Assembly: GCA_964638815.1 (NCBI GenBank)
Contig: CAZXBB010000167.1
Coordinates: 1-6,956 of the forward strand
DNA length: 6,956 nt
DNA from: CAZXBB01 sp964638815
GTDB lineage: Bacteria > Planctomycetota > Phycisphaerae > Phycisphaerales > SM1A02
Direction of reading: 5' to 3'
Below, piece by piece: positions 1 to 6,956 of this stretch. Below the pieces are notes generated by a model. It was not told the origin of the DNA, made no database searches, and was given only the letters and a program-made list of their open reading frames with translations. The number at the start of each line of letters is the position of its first letter. The first letter of the stretch is position 1. The position numbers and the translations under genes are program-made.

Positions 1-55
1 TCTGCGGATCCTGAGCGTCGCCGGGCCGTTCGCCAGCCACCATTGTACGTGCGCT

Positions 56-90
56 CGGGAGTGGAGACACGGGACTCGGCAGTCACCGCG
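56..90. repeat. Degenerate heptanucleotide tandem repeat, 5' copy
   Basis: The stretch divides into consecutive 7-mers CGGGAGT, GGAGACA, CGGGACT, CGGCAGT, CACCGCG. The CGGGACT unit and the string TCACCGC (83-89) both recur in the longer array between the two convergent genes (4848-4854 and 4889-4895). It lies just upstream of the FG-GAP gene start. Heptanucleotide intergenic repeats are known in other bacteria, such as the STRR elements of cyanobacteria. Nothing here shows a function, and the array is short and imperfect. Confidence 0.55.
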
Positions 91-96
91 CCCGCC

Positions 97-102
97 TACC
101 CT
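97..102 (+). promoter_or_regulatory. Possible -10 element for a leaderless start
   Basis: TACCCT matches the relaxed -10 pattern TANNNT and ends six bases before the ATG at 109, the spacing expected if transcription starts at or beside the start codon. No Shine-Dalgarno sequence precedes that ATG, which agrees with a leaderless transcript. The pattern is short and easily found by chance, so this is weak. Confidence 0.2.
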
Positions 103-108
103 ATCGAC

Positions 109-1860
<1,752 letters not shown>

Positions 1861-1868
1861 GTCTGATC

Positions 1869-1888
1869 TCGAGTCGTTCGATTCTGAG
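1869..1888 (+). repeat. Heptad-repeat fragment 3' of the FG-GAP gene
   Basis: Eight bases after the stop codon lies TCGAGTCGTTCG (1869-1880), followed by ATTCTGAG. The exact 12-mer occurs in reverse complement at 4874-4885, inside the long heptad array. There it is followed on the minus strand by TCCTGAG, starting three bases after the stop codon of the metallopeptidase gene. The element therefore sits in the same orientation relative to both genes. Just upstream, CGGGAATCG overlaps the last codons of the FG-GAP gene, like CGGGAGCGG at the end of the metallopeptidase gene. Confidence 0.5.
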
Positions 1889-1895
1889 AGAGCCC

Positions 1896-3224
1896 ATGCC
1901 CCGATCCCGAATCCAACCGGTTCTCGACTGGCTCAAGGGCGTCATCACGCAGCCGCGTCACGAGCTCGATCGCTGGGAACGGGCGGCCCGCTACATGCAC
2001 GACCTCGGGAAGGCCGGCGCGCGGCAGCTTAGCCGCGACCGCGCGCCGCAGATGGCCGGCGCGCTCGCGTTCCGCACGCTCTTCGGCCTGCTGCCGGTGC
2101 TCGTGATGGCGGCGGTCTTCGTGCGCGCGCTCAAGGGTACGGACAAGTTCCGCGAGCTGGTCGGCGACCTGATCAGCGCCGCGGGTCTCGCGAGCATCGG
2201 GACGAAGGAGAACAACCTCGGCCACTTCCTCACCGAGCTCGTGGACCAGGCGGCCGGGTACAACGTGGCCGCGATCGGTTGGATCGGTCTCGCCGTCCTG
2301 ATCTACGCCGCGGTCAGTCTCATGGTCACGATCGAGAACTGCTTCAACATGATCTACCGCGCGCCGGAAGGACGCTCGTGGTCGAAGCGTTTCCCGATGT
2401 ACTGGTTCGTGCTGACGATCGGCCCCGTGCTGATCGGCATCTCCCTGTACGTGAACGCCAAGGTGGCGTCGGACATCATCGGAACGCTCATCGTCTGGCA
2501 GTGGCTGCTCGGCTTCGCGCTCGGCCTGTGGAGCTTCATGGTGATGTGGCTGCTCCTGCTGGCCATGTACCTGCTCGTGCCGAACACGACGATCCGCGTG
2601 CGGGCCGCGTTCGTGGGGGCGTTCGTCGCCGCGGTCCTGCTCACACTGCTCAAGAAGGGTCTCGGCGCGTATCTCTCGAACGCGGTGTCCGTGACGCAGT
2701 TCGGCGGCTCGCTCGGGCTCGTGCCGCTCTTCATGCTCTGGGTCTACGTGATGTGGCTCGTCGTGCTGTTCGGGCTCGAGGTGAGCGCGACGCTCCAGAT
2801 GGTCTCGGGGCGCAGCCTCGCCGAGATCGAGCAGCGCAGCGAACGCACCGGCTTCGTCGATCCGGCGGCCATCCTGCTCGTGATGGAGGTGATCATCGAG
2901 CGTTTCGGCGCGGCGACGGCGACCAGCGGACGCGACGTCGCCGAGGCGACGGGGCTCGGCGAGACGACCGTTCAGCTCATGCTGGACCGGCTGCTCGAAG
3001 TCGGTCTCCTCCACCGTCTCGACCGGGACGATGGGGCAGTTTCGCTGTCCCGCCCGCCCGAGAGCATCCCGGCGGAGGAGCTCATCAATGTGGGCTTCTC
3101 GCTCGTGGACGAGGGAGTCCTGGGGCCGCCGTCGCCGGTCATCGAGCGGCTGCGTGAGGCCCAGCGGGCCGTCGCGACGGGCGTCAGCCTGCGGGACCTC
3201 CTGCCCGCTCGGGTCAAGGCCTGA
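1896..3224 (+). CDS. YihY/BrkB family inner-membrane protein with C-terminal winged-helix-like region
   Basis: This 442-residue protein belongs to the YihY/virulence factor BrkB family. These are polytopic inner-membrane proteins of uncertain role, once misannotated as ribonuclease BN. About six hydrophobic helices are visible near residues 60-78, 124-145, 167-187, 202-228, 235-253 and 273-297. The N-terminal DRAPQMAGALAFRTLFGLLPVL matches the family's conserved region before and within helix 1; the GGSLGLVPLFMLWVYVMW stretch (270-287) and ENCFNMIYR (147-155) are also typical. Residues 322-385 are soluble. They look like a winged helix-turn-helix (GRDVAEATGLGETTVQLMLDRL, then LLEVGLLHR), seen in a subset of the family, and could sense or regulate something; no DNA binding is shown. 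The ATG at 1896 is preceded by GAGAGAG, a weak ribosome binding site. Upstream in-frame codons overlap the FG-GAP gene and give an Arg-rich peptide, so they were rejected. The gene starts 35 bases after the FG-GAP gene. Confidence 0.9.
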   Translation: MPRSRIQPVLDWLKGVITQPRHELDRWERAARYMHDLGKAGARQLSRDRAPQMAGALAFRTLFGLLPVLVMAAVFVRALKGTDKFRELVGDLISAAGLASIGTKENNLGHFLTELVDQAAGYNVAAIGWIGLAVLIYAAVSLMVTIENCFNMIYRAPEGRSWSKRFPMYWFVLTIGPVLIGISLYVNAKVASDIIGTLIVWQWLLGFALGLWSFMVMWLLLLAMYLLVPNTTIRVRAAFVGAFVAAVLLTLLKKGLGAYLSNAVSVTQFGGSLGLVPLFMLWVYVMWLVVLFGLEVSATLQMVSGRSLAEIEQRSERTGFVDPAAILLVMEVIIERFGAATATSGRDVAEATGLGETTVQLMLDRLLEVGLLHRLDRDDGAVSLSRPPESIPAEELINVGFSLVDEGVLGPPSPVIERLREAQRAVATGVSLRDLLPARVKA

Positions 3225-3261
3225 GCCGGCGCGCAATTCCTGCAGGTCGTCCCGGGCGGTG

Positions 3262-3269
3262 ACCGATAA
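3262..3269 (+). promoter_or_regulatory. Sigma-28-like -10 octamer upstream of the coiled-coil gene
   Basis: ACCGATAA matches the flagellar-type sigma-28 -10 element GCCGATAA at seven of eight bases. It lies 67 bases before the coiled-coil gene's start. The same octamer lies upstream of the STAS gene (6399-6406), and both are followed within five bases by CGGACG. No TAAA-type -35 is visible at the usual spacing, so the assignment to a sigma factor is speculative; the shared sequence itself is directly visible. Confidence 0.3.
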
Positions 3270-3286
3270 CCCTTCGGACGGAGACT

Positions 3287-3329
3287 CCGCGCCTGCGTGG
3301 GGGGAGGCCGGGGCAGACGCGGCTGGAGG
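3287..3329 (+). promoter_or_regulatory. Strong Shine-Dalgarno with possible upstream hairpin
   Basis: GGAGG at 3325-3329 stands seven bases before the ATG at 3337, the clearest ribosome binding site in the window, and it decides the start of the coiled-coil gene. Just upstream, CCGCGCCTG (3287-3295) can pair with CAGACGCGG (3314-3322) with one mismatch across an 18-base loop. No T-run follows, so this is not an intrinsic terminator. It could be a leader hairpin or chance pairing in GC-rich DNA. Confidence 0.55.
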
Positions 3330-3336
3330 CGTTGGC

Positions 3337-4809
3337 ATGGCTGGCGATCCGCTTGATCGCGATCGTGCATGGGAGCCGAAGGGCCCGGCCGCTGTGAGCG
3401 CGCCGCGCCCCGCGCTGACGGCCGCCGGTCTCTCGCGTCGCGTGGTCAGCGTCTCGCCGACGAGCGCCGCCGCGCCGCCGCAGTCATCGTCGCCGTCGCA
3501 GTCATCCATCGCGCCGCGGGAGACCTTCGTGACGCCGCGCGTGATCGACCAGATGGCCTTCGACGAGCTCGCGGGCACGCTGCGGGCGCTGCTCGATGAG
3601 TCGGCCCGGGCTGCGGAGGCGCTGGACGACCGGATGCGCCGCGCGCGCGACCTCGACAGCGAGCCGGTGCGCGCCTCCGGGCAGCTCCAGGACCGGCTGC
3701 GGTTGGGGGCGCGCATGCTCAAGGCGTTCCAGTCGCAGATCGACGGCGCGGAGGCGGCGGTGGGCCGCATGAAGGAGCGCGAGGAGCGGCTCGCCGCGGC
3801 GGGGCAGGAGCTCGACGACCGGATCGCCGGCTTCGGCGCCGAGGCGGAAGGCGTGCGCGTCGCGGCCGTCGAGGGGCTCGAAGCGGCTGTGATCGACGCC
3901 CGCGCGCAGGTCGAGGCGCACGTTGCCGAAGAGATGATCCGGCTGCCGCGGCGCGACGCCGTCGCGGAGGAGCTCAACGCGATCGCGACGGAGGCGGTGG
4001 AGCGCGTCGAGACGCGCGTCGCGTCCGTCGAGATGCGTCTGCGCGACCTTACCGAGGCGGCGATCGGGCGGCTCGACGCCGCGGCGAACGAGCGACGAAA
4101 CCGGATGGACGCCGCGAACGAGAGGCTCGCCGCGCTCGAGGCCCGGATGGCGTCGATCACGCAACTGATGGAGACCGCCGAGGTCAGCGAGGCGGCGCTC
4201 GCCCATCGCGTCAGCAACCTCGGACGCGACATGCAGAAGACGAGCACCGAGGCCGGCGCCGCCGCGGACCGCTGCGCGGAGGCGTGCGAGACGCTCGATG
4301 CAGCCCGCGAGGCGGCGGCGCGGGAGATCCGCGAGCTGACGCTGCGTGCCGGGGAGCTCATCACGTCGATGGATCGCCGGCTCGAGGCGTGCGAGGCGGC
4401 GGGACGCCGGGTCGAACTGGGCATCGAGGACGCGACGCGCACCGCCGTGCAGCTCGACCAGGGCATCGCGGCGGGCGCGGCGCTCGAGCCGGTGCTCGAG
4501 AAGCTCGCGCCGTGGGAGAAGCTGCTGCTCGAGTCCGAACGCGCTTCGGACGGCACGCCGCGGGCGGTGACGCGCACGATCGAGGCGCTGCGCACGAGCC
4601 TGGGCCAGGACATGGCGAAGCTGTCGGTGACGATGCGAGAAATCGCCGACCGCGTCGATCGCTTCACGCCGGCGAGGGGGTTCACCTTCCGCCCGACGCT
4701 CCCGAGCGAAGAGAAGAAGGGCGGCGGCCCGACGGTGCGCGGCGCGCACGGCGAGATCGAGCCGAAGCCGCCGCTGAGGCTGACGGATCATGGCGAGGAG
4801 AAGTCGTGA
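3337..4809 (+). CDS. Long coiled-coil protein of unknown function
   Basis: The 490-residue product is not recognised as a named family. Residues 1-65 are low-complexity, rich in Pro, Ser and Ala, with an 18-bp near-duplicated segment (3479-3506) encoding a PQSSS/PSQSS pair. Residues about 73-300 and 308-385 are Ala/Glu/Arg/Leu-rich, nearly free of proline and glycine, and heptad-like, for example VERVETRVASVEMRLRDL and NERLAALEARMASITQL. They predict a long, mostly alpha-helical rod. A more globular patch follows at 384-402 (LEPVLEKLAPWEKLLLESE), another helix at 410-440, and a charged, Pro/Gly-rich tail. There is no signal peptide or membrane segment, so it is probably cytoplasmic and could be a scaffold, filament or chromosome-associated protein. 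Cysteines are few (313, 317, 352). The ATG at 3337 is chosen for its GGAGG. An in-frame GTG at 3259 and the open frame back to 3031 overlap the YihY gene or lack a ribosome binding site. It faces the peptidase gene convergently. Confidence 0.75.
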   Translation: MAGDPLDRDRAWEPKGPAAVSAPRPALTAAGLSRRVVSVSPTSAAAPPQSSSPSQSSIAPRETFVTPRVIDQMAFDELAGTLRALLDESARAAEALDDRMRRARDLDSEPVRASGQLQDRLRLGARMLKAFQSQIDGAEAAVGRMKEREERLAAAGQELDDRIAGFGAEAEGVRVAAVEGLEAAVIDARAQVEAHVAEEMIRLPRRDAVAEELNAIATEAVERVETRVASVEMRLRDLTEAAIGRLDAAANERRNRMDAANERLAALEARMASITQLMETAEVSEAALAHRVSNLGRDMQKTSTEAGAAADRCAEACETLDAAREAAAREIRELTLRAGELITSMDRRLEACEAAGRRVELGIEDATRTAVQLDQGIAAGAALEPVLEKLAPWEKLLLESERASDGTPRAVTRTIEALRTSLGQDMAKLSVTMREIADRVDRFTPARGFTFRPTLPSEEKKGGGPTVRGAHGEIEPKPPLRLTDHGEEKS

Positions 4810-4833
4810 GTGTCGCGTCTCGAGTGAGCGGCT

Positions 4834-4903
4834 CGGGACCCGGGACCCGGGACTCAGGACGTTGGACTCAGGACGAACGACTCGATACTCACCGCTCCCG
4901 ACT
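4834..4903. repeat. Heptanucleotide repeat array between convergent genes
   Basis: From 4834 the DNA divides into ten consecutive 7-mers: CGGGACC, CGGGACC, CGGGACT, CAGGACG, TTGGACT, CAGGACG, AACGACT, CGATACT, CACCGCT, CCCGACT. The consensus is roughly CGGGACT. GGACTCAGGACG occurs twice exactly (4850-4861 and 4864-4875), 14 bases apart, which is two units. The array fills most of the gap between the coiled-coil gene and the convergent metallopeptidase gene. It runs into the latter's coding end and supplies its TGA stop. Related pieces lie at 56-90 and 1869-1888. No terminator-like stem with a T-run is present in this gap. Confidence 0.75.
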
Positions 4904-6292
4904 CGCCGCGAGCGCTCGTGCCGTGAGACGCGAGCGCTCGTGCCGTAGCCACGCGCGCTCCAGCCGATCGACGTCCCCGAACGCCGCGACGAAGATCTCG
5001 ACCGCCCGCGCTCGGGTCATCTCGCCCGCGGGCTCCGCGAGCATCAGGTCGAAGTACGCCCGCAGCTCCTCCCGGCGGAAGCGGTCCATCCACGTGATCA
5101 GCGCGTAGCCCTGGTGGTAGACGGCGTGGATGACACGCTCGTCGTTCGGAACACGCATCAGCCCGACGAGCCGGCGCAGACCGATCAGCTCGTCCCGGGT
5201 GAGGAGCGTATCGAAGCCCTCCCGCCGCGGGGCGTACGCGTGGTCCGGTCCGAACGCGACGGTGGTGTCGTCCGTCTCGAACGCGGTCGCGAGCCCCTCT
5301 GAGAACCACACGGGATAAGGGTGGTGCGGGCTCTGGAGGAGCGTGTGGAACAGGAGCTGGTGCACCGCCTCGTGCACGCTGGTCGCGGTGTTGACGTTCT
5401 GCGCGAACGCATCGACGCGGCCCGACTCGCGCTGGACGTGACGCTCGTAGCGACGCCGGTGGCTCACGAGCGCTTCGGCCCGCTCTCCCGATCCTTCGCG
5501 CAGCGCCTCGCCCGCCTCGCGACGCAGGGCATCGAGATCCGACCGCATGCTCGTGAGCCGCGCCCGCGCCTCCACGACGCTCGGGTTCGAGTCGCCGTGG
5601 TAGAAGACGACCCGATCGTGCGCCGGCGCGTAGTAGCCGGCGATCCATGGGTCCTCCACGCCGTCCTCGGAGGCCGCGAAGACGTGGTAGTCCGCGCGCT
5701 CCCTGAACAGCAGGCAGACGAGCTTGTGCCGCAGCGGAAGCGGCACGAGGCGGTGGCGACGGGCGAATCGCACGAACTGGTGGTACGTGCGCTCGAGCAG
5801 CTCGGCCTGGTCACGGGCCCAGTGGGGATCGGCGTCCGAGAGGACGACGTATCGCTTCGTTTCGTACACCTGGAAGGTCGCAGGAAGTCGCTTCCATGCG
5901 TCGTCGCACGCGGCGGACTGGCGGGGGAGCGGGGGGTCGGCGCCCATCCGGGTCACGGCCGGCCGCGCCGGTTCGTGCTTCGTGTCGCGGACGAGCACGT
6001 CGCGGCAGGTCAGCCCGGCCCGGCGGTCGGGGTCGCTCGCCTCCGCCCGGGCGGCGAGCGCGATGCGGCCCGCGACGTCGGCGCCGGCCAGGTTCGCGCG
6101 AGCCAGCTTCGCGCGGGCCAGGTTCGCGCCAGCCAGTGCGAACGCGTCGACGATCGCCGCGGCTTCGTCCGCCGCGCGGGCCGAAGCCGCCGGCTGGATC
6201 GCGCCGACGAGCGCGCCGACCGCGAGGGCGGTGACCGCGGCCAGCACGGCCCGTCGTGACGGGGGCGCCGTTCTCCCTCTGCGGTGTCGCAC
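4889..6292 (-). CDS. Secreted DUF1570-like HEXXH metallopeptidase (gluzincin type)
   Basis: The 467-residue product resembles DUF1570/peptidase MA-like proteins, mostly known from Planctomycetota. It shows the zinc motif HEAVH (residues 307-311, in SVHEAVHQLLF) and a likely third ligand, Glu332, in PVWFSEGLA 21 residues on. Together these fit a gluzincin. Downstream YHQGYALITWM (392-402) matches the family's conserved tyrosine-rich helix. Residues 140-205 form the usual preceding domain (ETKRYVVLSDAD, LVCLLFRERADYHVF). The N-terminus has a Tat-like SRRAVLA (12-18), a hydrophobic stretch and a likely AxA cleavage site near residues 36-41, so it is probably exported. Residues 53-75 resemble a short pentapeptide repeat. 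The start is GTG at 6292; an in-frame stop at 6322-6320 allows no longer form worth choosing, and no Shine-Dalgarno is seen. The C-terminal tail after about residue 453 comes from a 22-bp duplication and repeat DNA. Peptidase activity and substrate are inferred. Confidence 0.88.
   Translation of the reverse strand: MRHRRGRTAPPSRRAVLAAVTALAVGALVGAIQPAASARAADEAAAIVDAFALAGANLARAKLARANLAGADVAGRIALAARAEASDPDRRAGLTCRDVLVRDTKHEPARPAVTRMGADPPLPRQSAACDDAWKRLPATFQVYETKRYVVLSDADPHWARDQAELLERTYHQFVRFARRHRLVPLPLRHKLVCLLFRERADYHVFAASEDGVEDPWIAGYYAPAHDRVVFYHGDSNPSVVEARARLTSMRSDLDALRREAGEALREGSGERAEALVSHRRRYERHVQRESGRVDAFAQNVNTATSVHEAVHQLLFHTLLQSPHHPYPVWFSEGLATAFETDDTTVAFGPDHAYAPRREGFDTLLTRDELIGLRRLVGLMRVPNDERVIHAVYHQGYALITWMDRFRREELRAYFDLMLAEPAGEMTRARAVEIFVAAFGDVDRLERAWLRHERSRLTARALAASRER
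4907..4946. repeat. 22-bp period direct duplication at the 3' end of the peptidase gene
   Basis: An 18-base sequence, CGCGAGCGCTCGTGCCGT, occurs exactly at 4907-4924 and again at 4929-4946, a 22-base step. Because 22 is not a multiple of three, the two copies are read in different frames in the peptidase gene: on the minus strand the first gives RHERSR and the second TARALA. Each copy contains the 10-base palindrome CGAGCGCTCG. The duplication directly adjoins the heptad array, suggesting local slippage or recombination that rewrote the gene's end. Confidence 0.7.
6088..6132. repeat. 15-bp tandem repeat encoding a pentapeptide-like segment
   Basis: Three 15-base units, CCAGGTTCGCGCGAG (6088-6102), CCAGCTTCGCGCGGG (6103-6117) and CCAGGTTCGCGCCAG (6118-6132), differ at only two or three positions. 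On the minus strand they encode successive five-residue units of the form ANLAR/AKLAR/ANLAG near residues 56-70 of the metallopeptidase-like protein, extended by ADVAG. This matches the A(N/D)LxX pentapeptide-repeat pattern, but about four units is too few for a normal pentapeptide helix. Low amino-acid divergence together with low DNA divergence points to recent expansion. Confidence 0.75.
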
Positions 6293-6388
6293 GAGGGGGA
6301 GATCGGAGTCACGCGCGCCTCAGGTAAGATCGCCGAACGCCCCGCGTCCGGGCCCGCCGGCGACCTTGCCGGTTGCGGGGCTTGCGCA

Positions 6389-6442
6389 ACGGCCGGGAAC
6401 CGATAATCGCGGACGACGTGTCATTCGGCGTCTCCCGGCCGT
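6389..6442. repeat. 10-bp perfect inverted repeat in the divergent intergenic region
   Basis: ACGGCCGGGA (6389-6398) and TCCCGGCCGT (6433-6442) are exact reverse complements separated by 34 bases. The loop holds the ACCGATAA-type element shared with the coiled-coil gene. The right arm ends 13 bases before the STAS start codon. It could be paired operator half-sites or an RNA stem near the ribosome binding site. There is no T-run, and both directions away from it lead into genes, so a terminator is unlikely. High GC makes chance pairing somewhat more likely. Confidence 0.45.
6399..6406 (+). promoter_or_regulatory. Sigma-28-like -10 octamer upstream of the STAS gene
   Basis: ACCGATAA, extended as GATAAT at 6402-6407, lies 49 bases before the STAS start codon. 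It resembles both the sigma-28 element GCCGATAA and a housekeeping -10 TATAAT (five of six). No good -35 lies at the matching distance: TTGCGC at 6382-6387 is only 14 bases away. It is the best promoter candidate in the 163-base region between the divergent peptidase and STAS genes. Confidence 0.35.
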
Positions 6443-6455
6443 CGATACAGGGACG

Positions 6456-6842
6456 ATGATCACCTCCGCCGCATCGTTCTCGCACGCGTCCACGTTCGCG
6501 ACGATCAACTGCACCGACGGCGTCCTGACCGTCGAGTTCCTGGGTTCGAGCCTCGGCGAGCGCGAGTCGAAGATCGTCGGTCGCGATCTCGCGAACGCGC
6601 TCGCGGCGGCCGGCGACACGCTCCGCTTCGTCGTGCTCGACATGGGCAACCTCGAGATCATGTCGAGCATCGGCCTGGGGATGTGCATCGATGTGCGCAA
6701 CGCCGCGCAGGAGCACGGCGCTCCGACGGTCGTGTACCGCCTCTGCGAACGCCTTCGCCGGCTCTTCGGCATGACCCGGGTGGACCGGCTGTATAGGATG
6801 GTCGGCAGCCGGACCGAGCTGGACCGCATGCTGGCGGCCTGA
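6456..6842 (+). CDS. Single-domain STAS protein, anti-anti-sigma factor-like
   Basis: This 128-residue protein is one STAS domain (SpoIIAA/RsbV-like). Such proteins release a sigma factor or other partner by binding an anti-sigma kinase, and are switched by serine phosphorylation. The beta-strand and key loop are visible: DGVLTVEFLGSSLGE (21-35), RFVVLDMGNLEIMSSIGLGM (57-76) and the last helices. In the IMSSIGLG loop, Ser71 lines up with the phosphorylated serine of Bacillus SpoIIAA. Ser70 replaces its Asp57 and Ile72 its second serine, a change shared with many ISSAGL-type STAS proteins. The ATG at 6456 is preceded by AGGGA only two bases away, a poor spacing; no better in-frame start exists upstream. 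No sigma factor, kinase or phosphatase gene is in view, though the next gene may be lost at the contig end. Alternative roles include polar signalling or lipid-transport STAS proteins; those usually have different contexts. Confidence 0.88.
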   Translation: MITSAASFSHASTFATINCTDGVLTVEFLGSSLGERESKIVGRDLANALAAAGDTLRFVVLDMGNLEIMSSIGLGMCIDVRNAAQEHGAPTVVYRLCERLRRLFGMTRVDRLYRMVGSRTELDRMLAA

Positions 6843-6891
6843 TCGCGACGGCCGGGTTCCGCCCGTAGACTATCCGCGCAATGGCCGGGGG

Positions 6892-6956
<65 letters not shown>

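Larger units (their letters stand above)
1..108. other. Upstream region with no supported gene
   Basis: No gene can be supported here. Reading frame 1 is open from the first base into the FG-GAP gene and has a possible TTG start at 43. However, the peptide before the ATG at 109 looks nothing like a signal peptide or a known domain, and it is encoded largely by a 7-bp periodic repeat. On the minus strand an ATG at 43-41 would begin a peptide running off the window (starting MVAGERPGDAQDPQ), which could be the start of a divergent gene. Only 14 codons are visible, so this stays a possibility. Positions 1-40 may equally be the end of an upstream gene. Confidence 0.4.

Noticed and set aside
43..108. 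TTG at 43 as the start of the FG-GAP protein
   Set aside because: The extra residues are encoded by repeat DNA, are not signal-like, and would bury the hydrophobic stretch that begins at the ATG at 109.
3031..3336. An upstream start giving a coiled-coil protein about 100 residues longer
   Set aside because: It would overlap nearly 200 bases of the YihY gene in another frame, with an Arg/Ser-rich peptide typical of out-of-frame reading, and it ignores the strong GGAGG before 3337.
3502..4791. A 429-residue minus-strand open frame opposite the coiled-coil gene
   Set aside because: It is Arg/Leu/His-rich and featureless. The plus strand has GGAGG, a sensible ATG and a coherent heptad pattern, so the minus frame is taken as a shadow, though the plus gene lacks a named family.
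4810..4888. An intrinsic bidirectional terminator between the convergent genes
   Set aside because: No GC-rich stem followed by a T-run is seen on either strand; the gap is mostly the heptad array.
4834..4903. A CRISPR array or iteron origin
   Set aside because: Units are only 7 bases with no spacers, and no cas or replication initiator gene is nearby.
5321..6259. A 312-residue plus-strand open frame opposite the metallopeptidase gene
   Set aside because: Its composition is Arg/Val/Ala/Glu-rich without motifs, and the opposite strand encodes a complete signal peptide and HEXXH site.

Overview
This is a very GC-rich window (about 70% by eye) with dense, single-copy protein genes and no recognisable RNA genes, CRISPR array, insertion sequence or phage gene. 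The gene set is an FG-GAP/ASPIC-UnbV secreted repeat protein, a YihY/BrkB membrane protein, a coiled-coil protein, a DUF1570-like HEXXH metallopeptidase and a lone STAS protein. It fits an uncultured Planctomycetota or similar high-GC lineage: DUF1570-type proteins and large sets of ASPIC/UnbV proteins are typical of that phylum. This taxonomic guess is an inference of moderate-to-low confidence. The last 64 bases are pure G and look like a sequencing or assembly artefact at a contig end, so the window is probably a contig from short-read data.

Layout. Positions 1-108 hold no gene I can support, but carry a degenerate 7-bp periodic repeat. At 109-1860 (+) is a secreted beta-propeller-like protein with a C-terminal ASPIC/UnbV domain. 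At 1896-3224 (+) is a six-helix YihY/BrkB-family membrane protein with a C-terminal winged-helix-like extension. A 112-base gap follows, with a possible promoter element and a strong ribosome binding site. At 3337-4809 (+) is a long, cytoplasmic, Ala/Glu/Arg-rich coiled-coil protein of unknown function. At 4889-6292 (-), convergent with it, is a secreted (probably Tat) HEXXH metallopeptidase-like protein with a short pentapeptide-like repeat near its N-terminus. A 163-base divergent intergenic region follows, with an inverted repeat around a promoter-like octamer. At 6456-6842 (+) is a single-domain STAS anti-anti-sigma-like protein, then 50 bases and the poly-G run.

How the genes may work together. 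Only the first three genes are co-directional, and their spacings (35 and 112 bases) allow partial co-transcription. No shared pathway is evident: two products are probably exported, one is in the inner membrane, and two are cytoplasmic. The octamer ACCGATAA, close to the sigma-28 -10 element GCCGATAA, lies upstream of both the coiled-coil gene and the STAS gene, which may hint at co-regulation.

The most unusual signal is non-coding. A degenerate heptanucleotide repeat (core CGGGACT) appears at three gene boundaries. It contributes the 3' ends of at least two genes, including a shared 12-mer just after their stop codons, and next to it is a 22-bp frame-shifting duplication in the peptidase gene.
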